From: an uncultured Flavobacteriaceae bacterium
GTDB lineage: Bacteria > Bacteroidota > Bacteroidia > Flavobacteriales > Flavobacteriaceae
DNA length: 64,000 bases
Direction of reading: 5' to 3'
Assembly (NCBI GenBank): GCA_947494205.1
Contig: CANLUH010000010.1
Coordinates: 1-64,000 of the forward strand
Shown here one piece after another: positions 44,113 to 52,675 of the stretch. The notes beneath the pieces were generated by a model. The model was not told the DNA's origin and ran no database searches. It saw only the letters and a program-made list of their open reading frames with translations. Both the position numbers and the translations under genes were made by a program. Within the stretch, counting starts at the first letter, position 1; the number at the start of each line of letters is the position of its first letter.

Positions 44113-44767
44113 TTTTAATTGTTGTTTGATTAATATATTTTCCAACTACAATGGCTGTTAATACCACTAAATACATTTGCCCTATTAAACCTATTAAAAT
44201 AGCTGCTTTGTGAGCTAAAGCATTAACAGGTAATATATCTCCATAACCAATAGTTAATAGCGTAATGTAACTGTAATACATTAAGTTTTCCGTAATTGAA
44301 ATACCTTCAATAAAGCCAGAAAACGAATTAGGATAAACCATTTCTATACTTAAACAGATAAAGAAACCTATTAACCCCAATGAAACATAACCACTTACCA
44401 ATCCAAAAATCACATTTTTATTGACTTTATTCGCTCGCCACACTTGTTTTATAATCTCTATAGTAACGACAATATAAAACAAAAAATAGGTCAGCATTTT
44501 TATCGGACCAACTAAAGCTTCATTTGTAGTTTCTATTAATTCTGAACCAAGCAATACTGTACTAATAACAAGTAAAGTAACCAAAAACCACATGGTTTTT
44601 TTCTGTTTTGATAATAATACGATTCCAGCAAATAAATTCACTAAAAACAATACCGGAGACAAGTAAGTTTCAAATATAACAGCTGGAACAATAAGAGAAC
44701 CAAAAAGTATTGTAATTTGACTAAAAAAGAAAATTTCAAACCGATATGGAAATAATTTATCTAACAT
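44099..44767 (-). CDS. Potassium channel family protein (ion_trans_2)
   Basis: A 222-residue membrane protein with about six hydrophobic segments. The pore loop and selectivity filter read YITLLTIGYGDILPVN, the canonical TxGYGD. No cytosolic RCK/TrkA domain follows, so gating is not nucleotide-controlled by an attached domain. It starts 1 nt after the RND pump stop and overlaps the PsiE gene. Placement in an efflux operon suggests counterion or membrane-potential balance, which is inference. Confidence 0.88.
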   Translation of the reverse strand: MLDKLFPYRFEIFFFSQITILFGSLIVPAVIFETYLSPVLFLVNLFAGIVLLSKQKKTMWFLVTLLVISTVLLGSELIETTNEALVGPIKMLTYFLFYIVVTIEIIKQVWRANKVNKNVIFGLVSGYVSLGLIGFFICLSIEMVYPNSFSGFIEGISITENLMYYSYITLLTIGYGDILPVNALAHKAAILIGLIGQMYLVVLTAIVVGKYINQTTIKNEKD

Positions 44768-44768
44768 T

Positions 44769-47700
44769 TTAATCTAACAGTTCTTCGTTGAATTCATAAT
44801 CTTTATAATTCACCTTATATAATACACTGTAAAAAGCTGGAATAAATAACAATGTAATAACGGTTCCAAATAATAATCCAATCATGATAGTTACAGCCAT
44901 AGGCTCCCACATTTCTCCTCCTCCAAGATATAATGGCACTAAACCTAAAACGGTTGTAAAGGTTGCTAATAATATAGGTCTAAAACGTTGTAAACAAGCT
45001 GCTATAATTGCATCTTGTGGTTTTCGTTTCAGTTCGCTTTCTTCAATTTCAATTCTATCTACTAATACAATAGCATTATTAATAACGATTCCCGCTAACG
45101 AAATAACACCTAAAAAAGCCATAAAACCGAATGGTACTCCAAACAATAATAAGCCTAAAACCATACCAATAACACCAAGTGGAATAGTACAAACAATCAT
45201 TACCATTTTTCTAAAGGAATTAAACTGAATGATTAAAAGCATGACAATAATAAATGCTGATAATGGTAAGTAGCTAGCAACTGCTCCCATGTTTTCTGCC
45301 GAACTTTTAGCATCTCCTCCTAATTCGTAACTATAGCCTTTTCCCCAAACTTCTTTTTGTTCTTCTAACCAAGGAGTAATAGTTTGTGTTACTTCCGAAG
45401 CATTTCCTGTTGTTGTTAATTCACTAGAGACTTTAATGGTACGCGTTAAATCAACACGTTTAATTTTAGAATATTGCCATTCTGGAACTATAGAAGCCAC
45501 TTGTAATAAAGGCACACTTTTTCCAGAGTTTTGCGCATAAATGTTTAAAGTTTCTAATGAAGATAACGATTGTTGTTTACTTTGATTGCTCTTCATAACA
45601 ATAGGGATTGATTTATCACCCTCTCTATACTCTCCTGCTTGAAAACCGTCTAACACCGTTTGTAAAGAGGTTGCTATATCTTGATTGGTAACACCTGCTG
45701 TTTGTGCTTTGTTTGGATCTATATCTATAACGAACTTCTTACCTTTTGGTCCCCAATCGTCTTTTATATTTTTTGTTCCTGAAATAGTAAACAGTTTGGC
45801 TTTAATGGCTTCTGCTATACTTGCTAATTTATCTGGGTTATCTCCCGATACTTCAATTTCTACAGGTGTTCCACCGCCTCCAGAGCCTAATAAGCCTACT
45901 TTTATATCTGCATTAGGGAAATTTTCGAAACCAAAAGCATCTAATTTTTCAACCATTAGGTTATTCACTAAAAAGGAAGATGTATTTATTAGAATATGAG
46001 CGTAGTTTGAATTCGCTTCATCCGCATTATAACCTAAATCGTAAGCTGAAGGGCCTTCGCCTATATAAGCCGACCAATCTACAATACCATCGGGTTTACT
46101 CTCCGTCGTTTTTAAATCTGAAAGCATAAAGTTTTCAAGAGCTTTAACAATTGCTGTGGTGCTTTCTATGTTTGTGCCTTCTGGTAAATTAATATCTACT
46201 GTAATCATATTTCGATCGCTATCTGGAAAAAAGACAAAGCCTAAGAATCCGAATCCAAAAATGGACAAAAAGAACATAAAAACAATTAATGCTAGAACCG
46301 ATTTTTTCCAAGACAAAGCTAATAGAATAAGGTTTTTGTACTTATTTTTTAATCCATTAATAAGTCTGTCTAAAAAACCAACTTTATTACCTACTGCTTT
46401 TGGTTTTACTTTTAAGAAAAACACACAGAATAATGTAATTATACTTAACGCAATTACCCAAGATGATAAAAGCGCTATCGTAATAACTACGAAAATGGGC
46501 CCCATAATATCACCCATTACAGATTCTGCCATAAAGAAGGCTAAGAATGCTGCAGAGGTTGTTAATGTTGAAATTAATAATGGCGTAAATAATTCTGAAC
46601 AGGAATCTATTGCTGCTTTTTTAACAGGAATGCCTGCTTCCATTTTTACCATTACAGATTCGGCTACTACAATGGCATTATCTACCATCATCCCTAATGC
46701 CATGATTAATGCGGCTAGAGAAATTTGATTTAAGCCTACATCAATTAATCCCATAATCATTAACGTTGTAATGGTTACAATTGGAATTAAACTGGCGATA
46801 ACTAATCCAGTCCTAACTCCTAAAAAGAATAACATTACTGCTAATACAATGGCTATGGCTTGTAATAAATTACCAATAAAATCACTGATTTTTAAATCTA
46901 TATATTGATCTATTGATGCTAAGCGTGAGACTTCTAAACCGATTGGTAATTTGTCTTTCCATTCAGTTAACACTACATCTATCTCCTCTCCTAGTTTTAT
47001 AATATTTGCACCTTTTTTAAGTGATACGTGCAATGAAATGGCATCTTTACCATTAATACGTACTTTTTGAGTTGGTGGATTAATGTATCCTTTTTTAATA
47101 GTAGTAATATCTTTTAGTGCGACCACTTGTCCATTTTGCCCCACTGGAATTAACATCTCTCGTATAGATTCTACATCGTTAAAGTTTCCCGTTGGTTCTA
47201 AAATAATACGTTCTGCTTCAACATTAATCGTTCCTCCAGAACTTAAAATATTAGTTCCAGAGATTATACCTTGTAACTTATTGGCCGTTAAACCGTATGT
47301 TTTTAGCCTTGTATTTTCAAATTCTACAAAAACACGTTCTGCCTGTTCTCCATTCAATTCTACTTTTGCAGCATCTTCCAATTTAATTAAATCGTCTCTT
47401 AAATCATCTGCATAGTCTTTCATTTCTGCATAGGCAAATCCATCAGAGATTAAACCCACAGCGATACCAAATACTTCGCCAATACCATCATCTTTTAATT
47501 GTGGCTGTACATTATTAGGTAAGCCTTGTACTGAACTTAATTTACGACGTAAACGATCCCAAACGGGTTGCAACTCTTCTGGAGAGACTTGCATTCTAAG
47601 TTCAACTTGTACAACAGATAATCCTGTACGCGATGTACTTTTTACTACTTTTAATTCTGGTAATTCTTGTGCTACTTTTTCAATTTTATCACTAACCAAT

Positions 47701-47888
47701 TCTTCTACACGTTCTGGGCTTGCACCAGGAAATGAAGACACAATAGAAGCCACTCTAATGGTATAAGGCGGCATACTATCTCTAGATAATGACGTATAAA
47801 AAACAGCACCCATAACCATAACTACGGCAAGAATACTTAAAACAACACGATTACGTTTTATTGAAAATTCGGTAAGATTCATACTCAT
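44769..47888 (-). CDS. RND-family efflux pump permease
   Basis: A 1039-residue inner-membrane proton-driven pump of the AcrB/MdtC class. Two internally repeated halves are visible, each with a lead helix, a periplasmic porter domain and a block of helices. Motifs include MALGMMVDNAIVVAESVM in the first half and FLGVISLAGIVINNAIVLVDRIE in the second. The Asp in MMVDNAI suits proton relay; family helix 4 usually has a GxxxD pattern. With the adaptor and TolC encoded upstream it forms a tripartite exporter. The substrate class, drug or metal, cannot be set. Confidence 0.93.
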   Translation of the reverse strand: MSMNLTEFSIKRNRVVLSILAVVMVMGAVFYTSLSRDSMPPYTIRVASIVSSFPGASPERVEELVSDKIEKVAQELPELKVVKSTSRTGLSVVQVELRMQVSPEELQPVWDRLRRKLSSVQGLPNNVQPQLKDDGIGEVFGIAVGLISDGFAYAEMKDYADDLRDDLIKLEDAAKVELNGEQAERVFVEFENTRLKTYGLTANKLQGIISGTNILSSGGTINVEAERIILEPTGNFNDVESIREMLIPVGQNGQVVALKDITTIKKGYINPPTQKVRINGKDAISLHVSLKKGANIIKLGEEIDVVLTEWKDKLPIGLEVSRLASIDQYIDLKISDFIGNLLQAIAIVLAVMLFFLGVRTGLVIASLIPIVTITTLMIMGLIDVGLNQISLAALIMALGMMVDNAIVVAESVMVKMEAGIPVKKAAIDSCSELFTPLLISTLTTSAAFLAFFMAESVMGDIMGPIFVVITIALLSSWVIALSIITLFCVFFLKVKPKAVGNKVGFLDRLINGLKNKYKNLILLALSWKKSVLALIVFMFFLSIFGFGFLGFVFFPDSDRNMITVDINLPEGTNIESTTAIVKALENFMLSDLKTTESKPDGIVDWSAYIGEGPSAYDLGYNADEANSNYAHILINTSSFLVNNLMVEKLDAFGFENFPNADIKVGLLGSGGGGTPVEIEVSGDNPDKLASIAEAIKAKLFTISGTKNIKDDWGPKGKKFVIDIDPNKAQTAGVTNQDIATSLQTVLDGFQAGEYREGDKSIPIVMKSNQSKQQSLSSLETLNIYAQNSGKSVPLLQVASIVPEWQYSKIKRVDLTRTIKVSSELTTTGNASEVTQTITPWLEEQKEVWGKGYSYELGGDAKSSAENMGAVASYLPLSAFIIVMLLIIQFNSFRKMVMIVCTIPLGVIGMVLGLLLFGVPFGFMAFLGVISLAGIVINNAIVLVDRIEIEESELKRKPQDAIIAACLQRFRPILLATFTTVLGLVPLYLGGGEMWEPMAVTIMIGLLFGTVITLLFIPAFYSVLYKVNYKDYEFNEELLD

Positions 47889-47906
47889 TTTTTTAGTTAG
47901 TAGTTA

Positions 47907-48998
47907 TTATTTTAATCTTACGTCTTGGCCATCAAGTAAGGTTTGTAAACCGGCAGTAGCAATTTTATCACCACTTGTTAATCCGCTTTTTACTTTAAAA
48001 CCATCTGTGGTTAGTTCACCTAGCTCAATGTGCTTTTTAGTTACTGTTCCAGTCGTTTCAGTTTTATTAGTAATAAGAAATACAAAACGTCCTTTTCCAT
48101 CTTCACCAACTGCTTTTACAGGTATAATTAATGATTCATCAGCAGTTGCATTAGCTTCTGTGAAGTCGAATGTAACACTAACTGCCATTCCTGGTTTGAT
48201 GTCTTTTATTGGATTAACAATCTCTATAGCAGTGATGTAAGTAGATGATTCTGGGTCTATACTTGGTGAAACTTCAAAAACTCTTCCTTCAAATGTTTTG
48301 TTTTCAATTGAGGAAAATTGCATTTCAGTAATCATATTTACTTTTACTTTATTAATAATGGATTCGGGTAAACCAACTTCAACTTTCATACCTTCACCTG
48401 CATTTAATTCGGCAAATTTATGTCCTGCAGAAACTTGTTCATCTACAGCTCCATCTGTCCAAGCGATAATACCATTTTTCGGTGCTTTAATTATGCCATA
48501 ACTTAATTGTGTTGCTTGTATGCTTTTATTTCGTTTTGCGTTTTCAAATTGATCTAAAGCGGTTTGATAAGAGTTTTTTGCACTTTCGTAATCACTTAAA
48601 GCATTACTTCCTTTTTCATATAAGGACTTCACACGATTTAGGTTTGATTTAGAGGTATTCATTGCAGATTGTGCACTTTTTAAAGCGGAAACACTTTGCT
48701 CATAAGCTAAACTTGCTTCTACATTATCTAGTTTGGCTATAATATCTCCTTTTTTCACATTAGCGCCTTTCCAATGGTTTACTTTTGTAATGATTCCTCC
48801 ACTTCTAAAACTTAAACCGATAGCATCACTAGATTTTGCCGTACCACTTAGGGTTCTAATCTGCTGCGTGTTTACATCTCCTACTATAGTAAATTTAACT
48901 GGCCTTAAAACCGTTTCTTTTGCTTTCTCTTCTTCTTTACAAGACACAAAAACGATTAAACTTAATATTGTGATTAGTGTATAGTTTTTAATTTTCAT
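47907..48998 (-). CDS. RND efflux periplasmic adaptor subunit
   Basis: A 363-residue adaptor, probably a lipoprotein (LIVFVSC near residue 20). The lipoyl halves flank a coiled-coil hairpin (SALKSAQSAMNTSKSNLNRV), followed by YGIIKAPKNGIIAW and a beta-barrel with AELNAGEGMKVEVGLPES. It joins the RND pump to the TolC-type protein. It begins 12 nt after the TolC stop and ends 18 nt before the pump gene. Size and order are as in HlyD-type RND adaptors. Confidence 0.92.
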   Translation of the reverse strand: MKIKNYTLITILSLIVFVSCKEEEKAKETVLRPVKFTIVGDVNTQQIRTLSGTAKSSDAIGLSFRSGGIITKVNHWKGANVKKGDIIAKLDNVEASLAYEQSVSALKSAQSAMNTSKSNLNRVKSLYEKGSNALSDYESAKNSYQTALDQFENAKRNKSIQATQLSYGIIKAPKNGIIAWTDGAVDEQVSAGHKFAELNAGEGMKVEVGLPESIINKVKVNMITEMQFSSIENKTFEGRVFEVSPSIDPESSTYITAIEIVNPIKDIKPGMAVSVTFDFTEANATADESLIIPVKAVGEDGKGRFVFLITNKTETTGTVTKKHIELGELTTDGFKVKSGLTSGDKIATAGLQTLLDGQDVRLK

Positions 48999-49010
48999 AA
49001 TAGTAGTTAA

Positions 49011-51344
49011 TTAGTTTTTACTTAAAATATAAGCGTTAACATTTTGAATGAATTGTTGATTTTCTGCTTCGGTATTTACTAAAAAGAAATACCCAATGGC
49101 ACGTTCTAATTGCATTGATGTTAGTAAATAGTTATAATTTGCGGTGGCTCTTCCTAATTGGGCTTGTAAATAATTTGTTTGTGCATCAATTAGTTGAATA
49201 ACAGGCACAGCACCTTGTTTATAGGCATTTTGTGTTAAGTCTAAACTTTCTTTTGCAGTATCTTCTGCCACTTTAGATATTTCAATGTTTGCGATTTGAC
49301 TAATTAAATCTAGAATAATATCGTTGACATTCTTCTCTATATTTAATTCAATGTTTTGCTTCTCGAAACCTAATTGCTCTTCTTGAATTTTAGCTGTTTG
49401 TCTGTTAATGTTTCGTTGGTTTTGACTAAAAATGGGTAAGGATACATTTAAACCGATATTATAAGTGCCGTCTGGCGCAGTTGGGAAACCAATAGGTACC
49501 ATAGATCCTTTTCCAGATTGAGATAATGCTAAATTATACTGACCTTGCAAAGCTACTGTTGGAATAAAACGTCCCGTATCATTTAATCTATAATTGCGAT
49601 TAGTAACGTTTAAATTATAATCTATGTTCTTTAGTTCTGGTGCATTTTTCTTTGCTTCTGTTACTAAAAATTCAATAAGTGCAGGTTGTAATTTGGGGTT
49701 ATCTAAAATATCGTAGAAATCTTCATATTTATAATTTTTAAAAACGCCTTCGGAAAGTATGGCATCTTCTATATCAATGGCTTTATTAATAGAAGTATTC
49801 ATTAATTGATTGATTGTAAAAAAGGCTTGCCCTAATTGATTGCCTGCATCGATAAGGTTTTGTGTGTTTTGTGCTAATTGACTTCTAAATCGTAATACAT
49901 CTGATTTCCCTGAAGCGCCGCCTTCAAAATTTTGTTCTGCTAATTCTAAATTACGTTTTGTTAGCTGTAAATTCTGATTTTGAATCGTTGTATTGGTCTT
50001 TAATATTAAGGCATTAAAATAAGCAACTGATGCATTTAGTAAAGCATCCAACTCATTAGCTTTATAGGTTGCTTGTTGTGCTTTTTGTAATTCTTCTTGA
50101 ATATCAATATTAGCAGAAGCACTTTCAGAATATATAAGTTGTTCTGCAACTACTGCTCCCGAAGTAGAAAACTCTGGATTTGCACCGTTAGAAATCTCTG
50201 CAACTCTTGGATCTAAATAAACACCATTAACACTGGCTGTTACATTTGGTAAGTAACCACTTTTTGCTATTTTAACATCTTGCTCGGTTAGCTCTACTCC
50301 TTTTTTTGCTGAAGATAGACTAAGGTTTCTATCTAAAACACCACTCATAATATCTAAAATAGACATCGCACCTTCGGTATTTGGTTTAGCATTACCTCCT
50401 ATAAAATCGGCAGAACCTAACATAGCGTAACGTAACGGGAAATCGATTTGTTTTGCTGTATTGAAGTTTATGGTTAACTTATTTTTGTATTCTAGAAACA
50501 TTGGCAATTCGGAAGCATTTGTTCCGTTAGAAATGGCTTCTATATTTAACGCAATACGTCTAAAAAACTGTTCTAAGTTTGTTTGTGGCTGATTGGTTGC
50601 TAAAATACCGCGTTCTACATCTGCAATTCTGCTTGCCGAGAATGAGGGTAGTTTTTTTGTATTAATTGCTGATGTTAAGTCTTTAAATTTATCATCGCTA
50701 AGTTCGAAACCTCCTGCAAGATAAACAGCGTCTATGCCATTTAAGTTTGTAATATTTATACCATTTTCAGATAAAGGGATTAATGTATATTGTTTTCCTG
50801 CTTTAGCGAAATAAGGGTCTAATACTGATTTTAATGGCAATGCATCAATAACATAATCATCAATTATAATACCTACATTTTTATAATCGTAAAGCGTTTT
50901 AAAAGCGTCTAAGTCTTTTTTATAAGATAATGGTGTAATTATATAGGTTATATTATTAACCTGACTCGTTTTCTGTTCTGGTGAGAGATTTATAAAATCT
51001 GAATTTAGAGAACCAAAAACAATGGTGGGTTTAGCATAATTTTTTTCTTGATAAATCGCAATATTATCTAACACGCCAAAAGACAAAATAATATCTACAT
51101 TACTACTTACTAAAGCGTTATAGTTTGCTTTAGCAGTTTCTAAACTGTAGTTATTTTCTATAGGTTTGTTAAAGTTTACCGTTTTATCTTGACCAATAAC
51201 GGCTCTTATTTCAGTTTTTAATTGTTCTAATAAAGGTTGTACTTCTGGAGAGTTTTTATCTGTTAATAGTCCAATTGTGATGTTTTGCGAATAGCTTAAC
51301 TGAAATACTAATACGAAAAATAATAGTGATAGTCTTTTTTTCAT
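49011..51344 (-). CDS. TolC-family protein with N-terminal substrate-binding-like domain
   Basis: A 777-residue protein, far longer than usual TolC (about 440-490). After a signal peptide (ending FQLSYSQ) residues about 20-300 form an alpha/beta domain with ITIGLLTDKNSPEVQPLLEQ, VDIILSFGVLDNIAIY and GIDAVYLAGGFELS, resembling periplasmic ABC substrate-binding proteins of the PF04392 type. A linker near 300-330 leads to a standard OEP domain (SLSSAKKGVELTEQDVKI through the C-terminal helices). It is the first gene of the RND operon. The domain could capture substrate or sense it in the periplasm; no evidence of the ligand is visible. Confidence 0.88.
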   Translation of the reverse strand: MKKRLSLLFFVLVFQLSYSQNITIGLLTDKNSPEVQPLLEQLKTEIRAVIGQDKTVNFNKPIENNYSLETAKANYNALVSSNVDIILSFGVLDNIAIYQEKNYAKPTIVFGSLNSDFINLSPEQKTSQVNNITYIITPLSYKKDLDAFKTLYDYKNVGIIIDDYVIDALPLKSVLDPYFAKAGKQYTLIPLSENGINITNLNGIDAVYLAGGFELSDDKFKDLTSAINTKKLPSFSASRIADVERGILATNQPQTNLEQFFRRIALNIEAISNGTNASELPMFLEYKNKLTINFNTAKQIDFPLRYAMLGSADFIGGNAKPNTEGAMSILDIMSGVLDRNLSLSSAKKGVELTEQDVKIAKSGYLPNVTASVNGVYLDPRVAEISNGANPEFSTSGAVVAEQLIYSESASANIDIQEELQKAQQATYKANELDALLNASVAYFNALILKTNTTIQNQNLQLTKRNLELAEQNFEGGASGKSDVLRFRSQLAQNTQNLIDAGNQLGQAFFTINQLMNTSINKAIDIEDAILSEGVFKNYKYEDFYDILDNPKLQPALIEFLVTEAKKNAPELKNIDYNLNVTNRNYRLNDTGRFIPTVALQGQYNLALSQSGKGSMVPIGFPTAPDGTYNIGLNVSLPIFSQNQRNINRQTAKIQEEQLGFEKQNIELNIEKNVNDIILDLISQIANIEISKVAEDTAKESLDLTQNAYKQGAVPVIQLIDAQTNYLQAQLGRATANYNYLLTSMQLERAIGYFFLVNTEAENQQFIQNVNAYILSKN

Positions 51345-51361
51345 TGTAGATGGTTATTTTG

Positions 51362-51392
51362 TAAATATAGTTCTAATGCGTTGGAATAACAA
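51362..51392 (-). promoter_or_regulatory. Promoter of the RND efflux operon
   Basis: On the minus strand TTG (51392-51390), 20 nt, then TATATTTA (51369-51362), one mismatch to TAnnTTTG. It is 18-48 nt upstream of the TolC-like start, so the leader is short. No other promoter-like element is evident within the seven-gene run to 42527. Confidence 0.55.
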
Positions 51393-51439
51393 GACTAAAA
51401 TGAAGTATGGATTGACCGTATCGACGGTGCTAATAATAA

Positions 51440-51595
51440 AATAGGTATTCTAAAAATAAAGAATTATTAGATTTTACGTGTTATGATAATCCTAAGCTAT
51501 ACTATATTAAAGTTAATGATGTTTCTGCTTTTATTAAAGATATTGAATTAAGAAAAGATGATTTTACAACTCTGAATATTCTATGTGAAGATTAA
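51440..51595 (+). pseudogene. Short decayed ORF between the efflux operon and IS remnants
   Basis: A plus-strand frame without a start codon encodes about 51 residues, including LLDFTCYDNPKLYYIKVN and DVSAFIKDIELRKDDF, with a stop at 51595. The sequence is protein-like, and in front of it other frames encode DRIDGANNKIG, suggesting frameshift decay. Family unknown. Its position beside toxin modules would suit the tail of an immunity-type gene, but nothing beyond position supports this. I see no other gene in 51345-51799. Confidence 0.3.
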
Positions 51596-51650
51596 TTATT
51601 TACTTATTCTATTGGGTTTATAGTGAAGTCTATCTTTCCCATATTTTTAT

Positions 51651-51827
51651 GTCCTATTTTGAAACACGACGATTTGATGAATCTTTATTTTAAAGTCTCT
51701 AACAAACTTTCTCTTTTTTCAATATATCTATGAACGTATAAAAAGAGTAGCTAGTATTTTCACTAACTACTCTTTTTCAATTATTTATCTTCTTTATTTC
51801 TAGTATGTCCTAATTTGGAACACTACC
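51651..51827 (-). mobile_element. IS leader module B without a transposase
   Basis: Motif copies at 51651-51669 (GTCCTATTTTGAAACACGA) and 51807-51827 (GTCCTAATTTGGAACACTA) are 156 nt apart in direct orientation. They enclose TATTTTAAAGTCTCTAA (51686-51702) and a hairpin AAAAGAGTAGCTAGT / ACTAACTACTCTTTT (51741-51776). Read inward from 51827 the outer motif is GGTAGTGTTCCAAATTAGG, an IS1-type end. No transposase follows the inner motif; the next ATG opens only 12 codons. The outer end abuts a broken transposase gene. Confidence 0.55.
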
Positions 51828-52099
51828 GGCTTTACTATATGTGATGCCATATATTTAATTCTTTTTATAACTGTAGTTTTAGAAATAGAGAGTAAACGTG
51901 ATATAGAAGTAATCCCGACACTTTCTTTTAACAAAAGATAAATATTTTTATTAATACCCATTTTATAAGAATTATATGTGTATGTTCTCTGAAAACTACG
52001 ATTACAAAGCTTACAGTAATAACGTTGTTTGCCATTTGATTGTTTACCATTCTTAACTAAAAGACTTTTACATTTTTTACATTTCATAGTTTTCATCAA
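51800..52099 (-). pseudogene. Truncated IS1-family transposase (N-terminal half only)
   Basis: The 99-codon frame encodes the zinc-finger and helix-turn-helix part of an IS1-type transposase (MKCKKCKSLLVKNGKQS, YYCKLCNRSF, GITSISRLLSISKTTVIKRI), similar in layout to the intact one at 25017-25673. It breaks off where the DDE domain should begin. The last ten codons (KPVVFQIRTY) are translated from the terminal repeat of module B. This is most simply a deletion or insertion event that joined one element's interior to another element's end. It cannot encode an active enzyme. Confidence 0.8.
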
Positions 52100-52272
52100 C
52101 TAATTTGAACCATTAAGGTTTAGAAAACGTATTTTAAAGCCTTTAAGTACATTTAAAAAGAAAAAGATGAACATAATGTTCATCTTTTTACAATCTAAAT
52201 TATATTTTAATTTATTGTTTTTCAGCAATTTGATTCCAGCAATTAGTTCATCAACTAATCTGTACCATTACC
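52094..52272 (-). mobile_element. IS leader module C with terminal repeat, upstream of the truncated transposase
   Basis: Motif copies at 52094-52115 (CATCAACTAATTTGAACCAT) and 52249-52272 (CATCAACTAATCTGTACCAT) are 155 nt apart. Between them are TATTTTAAAGCCTTTAA (52130-52146) and a perfect 14-bp hairpin AAAAAGATGAACAT / ATGTTCATCTTTTT (52161-52189). Read inward from 52272 the outer motif is GGTAATGGTACAGATTAGT. The inner motif touches the transposase start. The module abuts the terminator of the 52364 gene. Confidence 0.55.
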
Positions 52273-52278
52273 AAAAAA

Positions 52279-52300
52279 ACCACAACTTTTACATTGTGGT
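52279..52300 (-). terminator. Terminator of the orphan immunity candidate
   Basis: ACCACAA (52279-52285) and TTGTGGT (52294-52300) with an 8-nt loop. On the minus strand the hairpin is followed by TTTTTTT. It lies 64 nt after the stop of the 52364 gene and next to the IS module C end. Confidence 0.65.
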
Positions 52301-52363
52301 CTTTACTCTTATTTTATTATTCTTACCGCCACTAGCTAGAGAAGCTAGCGTACCATTATCCCC

Positions 52364-52672
52364 CTACCAATCATGATTAATTTCGTTAACTTGAGAATCG
52401 TTTTTATAAATCTTGCTTAATTTTTTTCCACAGAATGGACAGTATTCTATAAATAAAAGCTTAGATTCTTTGGAAGACAACTTTCCTGAATAACCATCCG
52501 TGAGAACATATTTAAGTTTATCGTTTTCAATAGGGAAGCCTCTTTTTTTGCTTTCTTCAATAAATTCATTAGAACTTTTAATTACTCTAAAATTTATTCC
52601 AAATTCAGAACTTACATCATACAAACCTTTCAGTTTAATACAGCAAGTGTTATTTCTTTTTTTACTTAACAT
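52364..52672 (-). CDS. Candidate immunity protein for the orphan Rhs toxin tip
   Basis: A 102-residue cytosolic protein starting 3 nt after the stop of the Rhs toxin fragment. It is lysine-rich and carries a zinc-ribbon-like knuckle at its C-terminus (YCPFCGKKLSK), with another pair of cysteines near residues 10-11 (NNTCCIKL). No family recognised. The immunity role follows from position, since Rhs C-terminal toxins are normally encoded directly before their immunity genes, and from small size; there is no direct sequence evidence. It has its own terminator. Confidence 0.5.
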   Translation of the reverse strand: MLSKKRNNTCCIKLKGLYDVSSEFGINFRVIKSSNEFIEESKKRGFPIENDKLKYVLTDGYSGKLSSKESKLLFIEYCPFCGKKLSKIYKNDSQVNEINHDW

Positions 52673-52675
52673 TGT

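Noticed and set aside
44884-47415. Plus-strand ORFs of 104-190 codons within the RND pump gene
   Set aside because: They are antisense shadows of a well-conserved pump gene and have no family features.
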